Below are positions 44,510-55,548 of a stretch of DNA of 64,000 nucleotides, piece by piece (positions within the stretch are counted from its first letter, which is position 1; each line of letters begins with the position of its first letter). The notes under the pieces are model-generated. The model saw only the letters and a program-made list of their open reading frames with translations. It had not been told where the DNA came from and ran no database searches. Made by a program: the position numbers and the translations under genes. Origin of the DNA: Viscum album (taxonomy: Eukaryota; Streptophyta; Magnoliopsida; Santalales; Viscaceae); assembly GCA_963277665.1 (NCBI GenBank), contig OY728157.1, forward strand, positions 362,838,067 to 362,902,066. Direction: 5' to 3'.

Positions 44510-45790
44510 TTATGGATTGTTGTCCTAAAGTATCAAAACAATCCAAATGCGTTTGCTCAGTTTTGAGTATGTCAGTTGTCTTTTTTGCTAAAATTGATAT
44601 CAATTTTAAATAAAAAGATACACTTGGAGTCATATTGGTCACACCATACGTTGAAGTGAGGTGCATTTGATTCCTACACGTCATAAATGACTTATGAATT
44701 ATTTTCATAAAGCATCAAAACAATCCGACTGTATTTAAGCAATTTTTAGTACTTCACTTGTCTTTTTTACTAAAATGTTATTTTAAACTGGAAACATGCA
44801 CTTTGAGTCATATCGGTCACATCATGTGTTTGTTTGATGTTATAATGATTCTTACACATCAAAAATGACTTATTAATTGGTTTTTTAAATTATTAAAACA
44901 ATCCGAGCACGTTTGCTTGATTTTCAGTGAGTGACACTTTTTGAACTAAAATGTCAGTTTTAAACTAATAACGAACATTTCGAGTCATACCGAGCACATC
45001 GTGTATCGAATTAAGGTGAATTTGATTCCTACACATCAAAATAACTTATGGATAATTTTCCTAAAGTAATAAAACACTCCGAATTCATTTACTCAGTTTT
45101 GAGTATGTTAATTGTCTTTTTTACTAAAATTGATGTCAATTTTAAATAAAAAGACAGATTTGGGGTCATACCTATCACATCATGCATCAGATTGAGGTGT
45201 TGTTGATTCCCACACATCGAAAACAACTTATGGATCATTGTACTAAAGTATCAAAACAATCTGAATGTGTTTTCTCAGTTTTTGAGTATGTCATTTATCT
45301 TTTTTTACTAAAATGTCATCTTAAACTAGAAACACACACTTTGACTCATACCGATCACATCATGTATCGGTTTTATATGAGACCGATTGCTACACGTCAC
45401 AAATAACTTATTAATCATTGTTCTAAATTATCAAGAAAATCTAAGCATGTTTGCTCAGTTTTCAGTGAGTGACACTTTTTGAACTAAAATGTCAATTTTA
45501 AACTGATAACGAACACTTTGAGTCATACCAGACACATCATGTATCAAATTGAGGTGTGGATAATTATTACACGTCACAAATAACTTATGAATCATTGTAT
45601 TAAAGTATCAAAATAATATGAATAGGTTTGCTCGGTTTTGAGTATGTCACTTGTCTTTTTTACTAAAATTTATGTCAATTTTAAATAGAAAAAAGCACTT
45701 GGAGTCATACCAGTCATACCGTGTGTCAGATTGATGTGTGGCTGATTTCTGCACATCCCAAAGTATCAAAATAATCCTAAATTCCAATAT
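44510..45790. repeat. ~180-bp tandem satellite, right block (units 5-12)
   Basis: Anchor phrases at about 44638, 44816, 44992, 45173, 45354, 45531 and 45711 give spacings of 178, 176, 181, 181, 177 and 180. Unit types run A, B, C, A, B, C, A by their upstream words. A trimeric higher-order repeat of about 537 bp is therefore present at least twice here. Confidence 0.85.
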
Positions 45791-45803
45791 TATCATGATT
45801 TCT

Positions 45804-46046
45804 ATTTCTTTTCTTTATTGAACCGTTAACACTACATATTGACACGATGTTCTTAAATGAAAAACCTTTATTGTTGTTGAAATCCAAGAGAGTATAGGAA
45901 GCTCATGTTCCCATTATATCACGAGAAGTCACCACAATGAGCACATGAACTTCCTCTACTCTTATGGATTTCAACAAGAAAGGTTTTTTTTGGCTAAGAA
46001 CATCGACTCAATATGCAGTGTTGACAGCTCGACAAAGAAAAGCAAT
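45804..46046. other. Imperfect 240-nt foldback (hairpin)
   Basis: Arms of about 110 nt (45804-45915 with 45935-46046) pair with scattered mismatches around a ~20-nt loop. Paired examples are gatgttctta/taagaacatc, gttgaaatcca/tggatttcaac and attgac-cgatg/catcg-ctcaat. It could be a MIRNA-type precursor or an old foldback MITE; no TSD is obvious and no known miRNA was recognised. Confidence 0.7.
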
Positions 46047-46049
46047 GGA

Positions 46050-46732
46050 AAGCGTAAAGATTTGTGAAAAAACTAAATAAGTACTAGATAAAAATGATAA
46101 GAAAATTAACTTAAAAATAACAGATAAAATGATAAAAAAATTAATTAAATAAGTATTAGGAATTTACCTTTTTATGATATTTGTATACATTCTTGACCCA
46201 TTTCTTTGTTGTCATTATCTCAGTTGTAGCCTCGAAGTCCAATCTATCACGAGCATGAGTAGCTTCGAACAGACCACCCCAACTCGAATAAAGGAATCCA
46301 CCTATATAAGAAAATAATTATTATATGAGTAATAGAAAAAATAAATAACTTAAATATAAATATGAAATAATCCATTACATCCATGGAAGTCACATCTTCA
46401 TGTTATTTGTGTACATTCTGCCATCAAGTTTGATACCCATTCATTTATAAGAAAATCTATATTGTCTTGTGAATATGAGTATTTTCAACAGTCATAGTAG
46501 TATTAGAAAAATATAAATACATAAAGGATTAAAAAATATTTTAAATTAAATACCAATTATCTTCGAAAATACCTCTTCAGGATGCTAGTTTGTTGATATA
46601 ATATGATCTCTCTCATAAATTTTAAAAACTAATAACTAAAATATTTTCCATTTGTTTGTCTTGGACACTGTAGAAAAATTGAAAAAAAATAAGTAATTTA
46701 GTTTTGATATGTATTTAGATAGTGAAATTTTA
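46050..46732 (-). other. Unassigned AT-rich region with a possible transposase remnant
   Basis: On the minus strand near 46310-46170 a short readable piece (GGLFEATHARDRLDFEATTEI, then KKWVKNVYKYHKK) resembles proteins annotated as plant transposon-associated. It is too short and broken to assign. The rest shows nothing recognisable. Confidence 0.35.
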
Positions 46733-47502
46733 TGTAACGTCCCGACTCAGGATCCACTTAAGTCAGACCTCGAGATGGTGGGTCACATGGCCTCAAGTAC
46801 GCCTCCTCGTATGCCAGAGGCTGCCGACTAGCAGCGAGGGTGTAAAGGTAGTATGGTGGGGAGACTATACCCTCATATCAGAGTATCACAATAGATACAA
46901 CATATAACATTCAACAACAAAAGCATAATATAACAATCAGAATCATCAAACTGTGGAAGCGTAAACAGATAACTACATAAGCAGTGGAAGAAATATATAA
47001 CTGAACAACTGATGATAATATCAAAATCCTCATTGGCAGCGTCTATACATAATGCATGGCATGGTGATATAAAAATGGTGATAGGGGAACAAGAATACCA
47101 ACATGCTATACAAAAAGTACAAAAAAGGCAAAAAATTCTCCACTAGCATCTCGAGTGCATGCTCAGTCCTCTGCTCCTATGCTCTAACTAAGCAAGCATA
47201 TCAACAGCCTGTAGTAGAGCCCTTTCCCTTATCAATACCTACAATAAGATAATCTTCTCGGGTACCAAAGGCAGCCCGAGTAGGGTGTGAGATAAAAATC
47301 TCAGTAGGCCACTACCAATAGTGTATACATGTAATCCGAGGGGTGCTCGTAACTAAACAGTGTGAAGGTATAAGCAGGAAAGTAAAGCAATGATGAATAA
47401 AAAGATAACCACCCACTCAGGCTCCTAAAGGAAACCTGGTGGGTCTACCTACTTCATCTCATGGATGAAAAGTGTCTGATCATGTCACTATACATATAAT
47501 AT

Positions 47503-47539
<37 letters not shown>

Positions 47540-47737
47540 TAGTTCTATATTGCATCCACCCATACGAACCAAGTGTGTGAGGATGCCTAATGGTCATATA
47601 CCTGGAATACTAGTGCTGGCTGGACCAGGGCGTAACTCACATATCCATACTAGTTCAACGAGCCTAAAAGCTCATGTAATAGGGTACATTCCCTACATCC
47701 TGATAGAGTGAGAGATGTCATGCAACAACACTCTAAT
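46733..47737 (-). mobile_element. Minus-oriented Ty3/gypsy LTR fragment (C)
   Basis: Its left edge TGTAACGTCCCGACTC is, on the minus strand, an LTR end GGGACGTTACA. Inward it carries, in reverse, the U5 landmarks of the plus-strand LTRs (ctagtcggcagcctctggc..., cctactgag...ctcacaccc). No PBS lies beyond the end, so it is a 3' or solo LTR. It is cut off at 47737 by LTR D. A TA microsatellite is at about 47505-47534. Confidence 0.65.
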
Positions 47738-49225
47738 TGTCACGAACCAGTCCGAGTCGACCCTGAACCGGTCACCCAGGCCAGCCCGCGACAAGTCCCG
47801 AGAGGCGTTCCCGATCCTCCCGGGATGGAGTACACAAGGGAACGATTTCTCCCACATATGAACAATCAAACAAACAGCGGAAAGAAATGTACAACCCAAA
47901 ATACATTAATATAAAAATTGAACTGAACATTATTTGTCCAAGAAACTGAAAGTAAAACTAAGCAAACAACTCAACTCACCAAACCCGATAACCAAATAAC
48001 TCCATGTGACCCCGCTGGTCACTCTCCAACAAAATGATCACACATCGCCCAAGGCGATCGAACTCAAGCTGAAACCTGCACAAGGGCTAAAAACAGAAGA
48101 AGACTATAGGCGTGAGTATTAAAACTCAGTAGGTTAGCCCAATATTCTATTCCCAATGCACATCCTTTAAAATAAAAGAAAAATAAATTTCATGTTTTAA
48201 ATAAAAATATAAAGTTATGTCTTCCAAATGAGGTCCCATGATATAAAAAAATTACCAGACAAAAACATGCATGTTTTATAAACAAGAATGCAAGTAACAA
48301 CTTTCAAAGCGGTGCAACTTCAAAATGAAAATAGTTTTCAAGAGGGATGCTTTAAAGAATTTTAACTTTTAAATAAATCACACACACTACTGAATTTACC
48401 AACCAAACACACCGTATGCCGATGGTGAGTACAAAAGATCCAATGAGCACAAGTCACGGGAACACCCCTAGGCACTAGTCAGTTGTGAGCTCCAAGTACC
48501 TCGTATCTCGGTGAAAGTAACCATAATAAATATCCGTTCTCATACACACGAGCCACTAGTAGGGAACATACCCATAACCTAGTGCTACCCCAACATCATC
48601 ATCATCATAGTTTAGTTAGTGTTGTCATCGTCAAACTTGATACGTGAAACAGGGGCCAAACCCCACGGAATCACTAGCATACTAGTACACGTCCGCCCAC
48701 CTAGATACCTGGGATTCCCTTTAGTGCTCAATCAAGTTACACATATTATCAAATACACATTTCACATCAAAAGTCTATTCCCAAACTATAAACACACAAA
48801 CATCCCACAAAATTTCTTCACATTTCTTTCACGAATCAACAAACCACTAAATATTTTTTAAAAACAATTTCAAGGAGTGTATTGAGGCTTTGCACATAAA
48901 ACTCATTAAAAAAACACTATTTCAATTATAAAAACACATCAAAACCATACCAAACCATATTTTTCAGCCCTAACAACATTAAATAAAATCATTTCATGGA
49001 CCATAAAACAATCCCAAATGACACAACATGGTATATACAAGTAAAACACTCATTCTTCATTTTTTAGGAAAGGCCAAACGAGCCTTTAAACATTTTTTCA
49101 AAACTAACATTTGACAAAGTTATGAATTTCAATTTTATTAAGGAGGTGTGTACACACCATTTAAAGAATAAAACCACATTCATAAATCTCTTTAAACACT
49201 CAAGTGACATATTCAAAACACAACC
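47738..49225 (-). mobile_element. Minus-oriented Ty3/gypsy LTR fragment (D)
   Basis: The left edge TGTCACGAACC reads GGTTCGTGACA as a minus-strand LTR end. The block cctactgag...actcacgcc appears in reverse at about 48110-48135. It seems inserted in LTR C and is itself interrupted at 49225 by element A; its 5' part is not in view. Confidence 0.6.
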
Positions 49226-49329
49226 TATAATGGCCCAGACCTCTCCAGCCCATTCCTTTGTCAAAAAGAAGGCCACAAAGTGTTCTGGAGGGTAAAATGG
49301 ACTTTTCCCACACTTTCCAGAATTTTGAA

Positions 49330-49712
49330 ACTACACGCCGTGTAGTTTGAGTACACGCTGTGTACCCCCTTGCTGGGTATACCCCGTGTTGAAGGCCGTG
49401 TCCTTGCCGTGTGAAATAAATGGGTACACACCGTGTATCCAATACTACACACCGTGTAGTCTCTCCCCGCGTACGCGTTACCGTGTGTTGACCAGTCAAT
49501 GGTCGTGTGCCATGTTGAAGCCGTGTGAAATAAATGGGTACACGTCGTGTGTCCAAACTACACTCCATGTAGTCCTTCCCCGCGTATGTGTTACCCTCAA
49601 ACCGTGTGTTGACTAGTCAACGGCCGCAGAGCCGTGTTGGAAGCCGCTGGGAGACTGTGTGAAATAACCTAGTACACGCCGTGTACTATAAAGCACACGC
49701 CGTGTACTTTTG
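49330..49712. repeat. Palindromic acacgccgtgta array in the U3 of element A
   Basis: At least six copies or near-copies of a self-complementary acac-ccgtgt word are spread through three imperfect tandem blocks (each containing gtgtgaaataa at about 49409, 49523 and 49657). The last two copies end 10 bp before the TATA box. Confidence 0.8.
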
Positions 49713-49721
49713 CTTTTCTCG

Positions 49722-49732
49722 CCTATAAAAGG
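49722..49732 (+). promoter_or_regulatory. TATA box of element A LTR
   Basis: cctataaaagg stands between the palindromic array and a C/T-rich leader (accctctcc...), a typical plant LTR core promoter. Transcription would start near 49755. Confidence 0.7.
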
Positions 49733-51071
49733 AGGGGTCCCCTCATCCTTTTCAACTCACCCCTCTCCCCCCCTTTCCTCTGAGCAGAGTTCTCCCAAGA
49801 GACTCGAAGGCTCTTTCTTCCATAACTTCTTCGTCCGAGCTCCGATTTACGATCCGTCAGTGGCCACAGGATCGTAACGATGAGGCGGAACTTCCGAGAT
49901 TGGATCCTTTGTCTTTCCTTCAGATTTTCCTTTTCGACTTCCACCCGAGGAGGTTTTTCCGGGACCCGACAGAAGTGATGGACGCCGACGAACGTCTTCT
50001 AAGGTTGATTCGGGGGAGCGTTGCGATCAGAACCTATTGAGGTAGGGATCTTACCTTCATCTCTCTAATTTGTGCATCATGCGAGGTGGGTGTTCTCTTG
50101 TTTACGTGAAACCCTTTTGAACCGGTTTAATAAAGATAATAACTGGCTTATATAACGGGGTTGGGAAGTTTTTTATTGCTGTTACTTTATATCCTGTGAT
50201 ATTATGTTGTGAATTGAATGAGCTTCTGCCTACTGAAAATCATGGTCGTTGGGGGCCTTTGCTTACGCAATTAAATGTTGCCCTCTCCTTCTGGATTTTC
50301 TTATGGATGGAAACTTTATGGAATATGAAAATTGGTTAATCATGTAAAGTTGGCTGTTTAAAATCTGGAACCCTTGTGTGATCACCCCGGTTAAACAAAA
50401 TGGAATAATGAACATGTGGGTTTTGGCTTGGTTACTGGTGTGTGAAAGGGAGGGGTGAATCTCGGGTTGTTACGAATAGAACAGGCAGTAGGGCTGCGGT
50501 AAATGATGTTAAAGGGGAGATGATGTGGCACAAACCTTTTTTTGTGGTTTGTTGTGGATCAGGTGGGTAACGGGGCTGCGATAAATGGTATTAAAGAGAT
50601 AATGATGTACGGTGCAGTTGTGGTTATGGCAGTTGGCAGCAGGGCTGTAGGGATGGGTTTGAATGTGAACGGACTATGAGTTGTGAATAATAAATAAAAA
50701 GTGGAAGAGTTAATGAATGGTGGGTCAAGGTAATGGAACGACATTAATAATCAATGGGTCGGTTGGTTGATAAGAAAGACTTGGTTGTATTGCTTGTGTT
50801 TTCCTAACTTGATTTGTGGATGACAGGGATATGTTTTACGAACGATCGATGTGGTTGGTTGTGGATAGTTTCCCAGTAGTTAAGGAAATAAATAAACTAA
50901 TTCTGCTGAAACTTTAAAACCTAAATGGGGTTGGGGTTGTTTGTTGTATGCATGCTTCGAAGTAGCAGTGTCGAGGCACGTGCTCAGTTTCTCTGTTTAG
51001 AAGCCATAGGTTGGGATGTGTGTTTGGTATATATATATATCTGTATCTTTTGTGTTTTATCGCACCCCACC

Positions 51072-52799
51072 TGATTATCCACTGTAATAGGATAATATTC
51101 ATTGATAATATATGTAGTTTTCATGTGCCTTGCTATTCATATATACCATTTTAGTTCATTTTACATTTTGAACACCCATTCTCATCATTTGTGCACTTCA
51201 TGCCTAATGTGCACCAATTTAGGCTCAATGTTTCATATGATTTTGAAGAATGTAACTATCCATGTTTTAATTTGATATTTTTGGAAATGTATAATCACTT
51301 AATTATGAACATTTTTTATTCAGGGATCAATGGATTATTAATAAAGTATGATGGAGATATTTGGCGATTAAAGGAAACAATTCTGGAGAAGGCAGATTGG
51401 ATATCATCCCACTGATCGGACTATGGGGCCCACAATACAAGCCCAATGAAGCCCAAAATTTATGTAAGGATAGAAGAAATATAGGGGAACAAATCATTCT
51501 TCTGGAGCCAGTGCTAATTCGTCCTCAATTGTGGTGATTAAGGCGGACCAAGTTGAAAATTTAATTTTGGTCCAGAGTCTGCCGCCCAGAAAAACAGTCC
51601 ACCATTTCAATCATATATCCCGAACCACAAAGTATTTTGGGCTGAAATATTACAGGATGTTAGGGGACATCCGGGGATTCATTTAAGTATTCTAGGGCCC
51701 ACTCAAATTCGGCCTTCTAGAAGGTCCTTTAGGTGCGTCTTTCCGGTGGATGCAAGCTGGCTGCAACTTCGGGGCAAGAAGTGGAAAAGTCTCTCATCAT
51801 TAATGTTCCACCCACCTTTCCCAACATAATTAATTAAAGGCACATGAGATGTTGGGGGCTCGGCCAAGGCTTCATTTTTTCCTATTTAAGGCAGTAGTGG
51901 TGGTGGATTTAGGGATGTTGGGTTCTTTCTTTTCATTGTAATGTTATTATGCCAATTTGCCTTTGAAATGTTCTTCCCTCTCATGTAAGTTGTTCGAATC
52001 ACCTTCGTCTTCAATAAAAGTTATTCTTATTCTCTTATTCTGTTCTTATTCATATAACCTTGATACCGTTTCCTCAAGGTGTGAATTTATTCACACCGAA
52101 CCTTGTGATTTTGTTCACACAACGGTGGAGTGATCGTTATTTTTATTGTTTTTTACTTCTTCAATTCCACCCTCATAAGTCTACTTTCCGCTTCCGTTGA
52201 GAACTTGTCATCAATGGAGGGATAGATCTTTTATGAGTTGATCCAAGGGAGTAGCAAGGGGCTGTATTGGATGTTATTTCTCATGCCCTAAATGTTATTA
52301 ATTTCTTTTAATTGAGTTTCTTTCATTCAATGATTTTTATTCTTCCTCTTCCTTATTGAATTTATTCACCCCACTTTCATGTGCTAATTACATCCTTTAC
52401 CTTGGAGTGCTCATGAAAATGATCCTACAAGTGTATAGGTGATTATCATATGTTTTGAAGGTGTTTAATCAGTAAGTGATGAGGTTAGTTTGAATTCATT
52501 GAATGAATCCTTCTCGAGTTAATGAAATTAAAATCGTAAAAAAAGGAATTCATTCAATCCACCCCGAGCAATAACCTAGGATCAACTAATTTTCTCATAA
52601 TTTGAATTCACATAGCTCTTTTAGTTCTCTTTCAAAACAATATAAAATCAACCCAAGTTGGCCACTTCATAGCCAAAAATACACCTCTTTTTATTGAGTG
52701 TCTAAAGGTTCTTCTTAGGTCTCTGAGGATTCGACAACCCAAGCTACACTACAAGCGACCGCTTGACCCTTAAAACTTGGGTAAATTTGGGCGAAACCA
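51072..52799 (+). mobile_element. Solo LTR, Athila/Tat-like, inserted in element A's LTR
   Basis: Starts TGATTATCC and ends GAAACCA, flanked by a perfect 5-bp TSD ccacc (51067-51071, 52800-52804). On both sides the host LTR sequence matches 13440-13790 without a break. It holds polyA-signal-like cttcaataaaag near 52010 and, near the end, ctctgaggattcgacaaccc...cttgaccct, similar to the 3' part of Athila/Tat LTRs. No PBS, PPT or coding region is present. Orientation and family are inferred from this last block. Confidence 0.75.
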
Positions 52800-53014
52800 C
52801 CACCCATGTTGATCACTTAGTATCGAACACTCCCATTTCATGGGAGAGGGTGTTTTTCCCTTAGTTACTATCTCCTTCTTGCTCCTTATCCCCCAGGCTA
52901 TGATGACTTGAGGCGACCTTACACCTAAGACACTTCGGGTAGGTTTCGATTGGGGTGGTTTTAGCCCAAGACTCTTCGGGCAGGTTCTACTGTTTCCCAA
53001 GAATCTTTGGGATG

Positions 53015-53183
53015 AGGCCCAGGTGTGTGCGGGCGGGATACGTGGTTGTGAGGCCCATGTGTGTGCGGGCGGGATACGTGGTTGTGAGGCCCAGGTGTGT
53101 GAGGGCAGGATACGTGGTTGTGAGGCCCAGGTTTGTGCGAGCGGGATGTGTGGTTTGTGAGGCCCAGGTGTGTGCGGGCGGGG
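53015..53183. repeat. 36-bp minisatellite in element A's LTR
   Basis: About 4.6 units of a 36-37-bp word starting aggcccaggtgtgtgcgggc begin at 53015, 53051, 53087, 53123 and 53160. The related LTR at 13900-14070 has the same words but no regular array, so this is a recent local expansion. Confidence 0.9.
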
Positions 53184-53846
53184 AGAGTGTGGCAGCATCA
53201 GGACGTTCACCGTTAGGAAGAGCAGCTAACTACTGGTAAATGGTGCGGGGTACCCAATACTCTTGTTTCTTATATACTACTACCTATTGTGATTGTGTTT
53301 TTGGTGAGTGTGGATGGTGAGGTTGGGTGGATAGAATTCCTTGATAGGTTTCTTCTGTTGTTCTCACGGGACATTAGGATGTCTCCCCAATTGTGCACGA
53401 GAGCTTTAGGTTTCCCTACTGAGTATACTTGTATGCTCACCCTACGTTTACTTTCAGGTTTCCAAGAGGACTACCAGGGCCGTGCGGGACCCTACTAGTC
53501 GGACAGTTGGAGTTATTGTTGTTGCTGTATACTTGTTTCTTTTGGTATTGTACTTTGAGATTTCTTGTACTTATACCTTGTTATAAAATTGTTTAAACAT
53601 GCATGTGGGATTGGTTTGGGTTTATTTCTATACACTTGTTCTTTTCCTTTTTGGTGGTTTACTTTTCCTATTTCCCGATCTTAAAATAATAAAAGGGTAA
53701 TGCCTCCCATATTTGTGAAAACTCACACCCTTGGTGCTAGTCGCCAACCTGGGGCCTACTGGAGACGGGGATCAGGGGTCATTATCTCCCTTTCACCATT
53801 GCCAACTCAGGAGGGGCATCTTTGGTGGGAGGGGGTCGTGACAGAA

Positions 53847-53858
53847 TGGTATCAGAGG
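53847..53858 (+). other. Primer-binding site of element A
   Basis: TGGTATCAGAGG, three bases after the LTR end, complementary to initiator-Met tRNA. Confidence 0.85.
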
Positions 53859-54210
53859 AGGTTGAGAGATAGGATGAAGTCTGGAGTTAGGCACAATGAG
53901 GATTGCATGGGATGGTAGGGCGACAATGTTAGTTAATCTTGGTGCGTGACATAGGCCAGGGAAGACTGGCTAGGACACGAGATTTTAGGGCCCCCCGTGA
54001 TCTGATGCAAGGACTCTGAGCCTACCGAATGACCAAGTGAGACTACATTGATTGCAGGGTAGAGACCCTAGGGAAGGTACATGCATCATCATGATTGTGT
54101 TTTACTTGATTTGGGTGTTCTGGGAAAGAAATTGAAATAAAATGATAAAATAAAACCTTGAGTTTTTCCTTACTACTTGGGATTAGGCGATCCTTGTTTA
54201 TCGTACAACT

Positions 54211-55167
54211 ATGGCACCTGGACGTCGTCCCCGGGTGGCTCAGACGGACGAGGTCCAGCAGATTCAGGCGGTCAATCAGTTGAGGATTGACTGAGAGGAG
54301 GAAGATAGCCAGTGGCAGAGGACTCCCCATTCTTTTCAACAGCATACCCTCAAGAAGTACGAGGTTAGTACTTCAGATACGTAGACGGAGGGGTGGCTTG
54401 AGGAGCTAGAGATCGCTTTTACCTTGATCCGTGCTCCAAGGGAGTACTGGGTTCCCCTAACAGTCAGTCAGATGAGAGGTGCGGTGCGACAGTGGTGGGC
54501 GCTCTACCTCGGAGAGAGGATAGAGGCAGAGGTTCCATGGGCTGACTTTGAGAAGGAATTCCTTTCTTCCATGATCAAGGCGGAGAAGCGGCAGGAGTTA
54601 CTCTCCCTTTAGCAGGGGAGTATGTCAGTATGAGAGTTGGGGATCAAGTTCAAGGATCTCCTGCGCTTTGCTCTGGATCTCTTTACGGATGAGGAGTCTC
54701 GGGCGAGATGTTTGGAGGAGGCGCTTCATCCTTCACTTCAGTATGCTGTCACCCCCTTCACCCTTCCGACGTACTTGGCGGTACAGAAGAAGGCAGAGGT
54801 TGTAGAGAGGATGTACTCACTGGGAGGTGCACCCCGAGAGGGGATCCAGCCGGGCTCGTCAAAGTGGAAGGCAGTCAGCAGCAGGTCTCCTGCGACGGGG
54901 CCTTTCAGGTTCAGGCCAGTGGGGATCAGGCCCCAGCAGTTCCAGTTCAGATCTTCGGGTCCTCGTCCATTTTTCACGAGCCCAGGACCGAAGTGTTTTT
55001 CTTGTGGAGGTTTCGGGCACGTTCAGAGTCGGTGCCTGACCCAAGCTCAGTACGGTGGAGGTGGGCAGGTTCAGCGCCCACCTCAGCAGCACCAGTTGTC
55101 GGCGAGGCCCTTCCAGCAGCAGCAGGACCATGCTCCTCCGAGGGAAGACTTTGCGGGAGGAGGCTAA
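54211..55167 (+). pseudogene. Gag of Ty3/gypsy element A, several stops
   Basis: One frame from ATG at 54211 holds the retrotrans_gag helices (VSQMRGAVRQWWALYLG, then the W-x-D-F-E-K-E-F block near 54540) and a perfect CX2CX4HX4C knuckle, CFSCGGFGHVQSRC, at 54994-55035, followed by a Gln-rich tail. Stops interrupt the frame at 54292, 54382, 54610, 54631 and 55165. It would have formed the capsid; it is now dead but shows no frameshift. Confidence 0.85.
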
Positions 55168-55548
55168 CCTCAGGGTGCTCCTCAGGGACCTCGACCAGGG
55201 CGTGTTCAGGGAGTTGGACGATATCAGAGAGGCAGAGGAGCTGGGCGTGGAAAGTTGCATGCAGCAGAGTTGACAGCTCCGACAGGACCAAAGGTGGTGC
55301 GAGGTACGATTTGTTTGTTCAACACTCTTGTTTCTGCTTTGTTCGATTCGGGAGCTTCGCACTCCTTCGTTACACCTGGTCTAGCCCATGCTTTGGGACT
55401 AGACGTAGAGAGACTTTCTGTACCACTGGTGCGGAGTACACCAGTTGGAGGCCAAACCAGCGTATCTTGTATTTGTCGGGGATGTGGGCTGACGTTGGGA
55501 CCACATCGATCTAGTGGGGACCTTCTTCTGTTACAAATGCAACCATAC
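55168..55548 (+). pseudogene. Retropepsin-type protease of element A, cut by element B
   Basis: In the gag frame, LFDSGASHSF (Asp codon at 55345) is the aspartic-protease active site of Ty3/gypsy elements, in the usual context after a short linker from gag. The sequence ends at 55548 where element B starts; the rest of A should resume after B, outside the window. Confidence 0.85.

Larger units (their letters stand above)
49226..53843 (+). mobile_element. 5' LTR of Ty3/gypsy element A (with a solo LTR inserted)
   Basis: The probable start is TATAATGGCCCAGACC (a TG-to-TA change of a common gypsy start) and the end ggtcgtgaca stands directly before a PBS. Without the 1728-bp insertion and its 5-bp TSD the LTR is about 2.9 kb. 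It holds a U3 array of acac-ccgtgt words (49330-49712), a TATA box (49722), and a 36-bp minisatellite (53015-53183). The start is the least certain coordinate. Confidence 0.65.

Noticed and set aside
46733..47737. Plus-oriented LTR start TGTAACGTCCCG
   Set aside because: Internal landmarks read in the opposite direction, and the edge behaves as a minus-strand LTR end.
53015..53183. CRISPR-like regular repeats
   Set aside because: Units are contiguous without unique spacers, in a plant LTR; it is a minisatellite.
47738..53843. Element A LTR starting at tgtcacgaacc (47738)
   Set aside because: It would pair well with the ggtcgtgaca end, but the landmark block inside 47738-48140 is inverted, so this edge belongs to a minus-oriented LTR.
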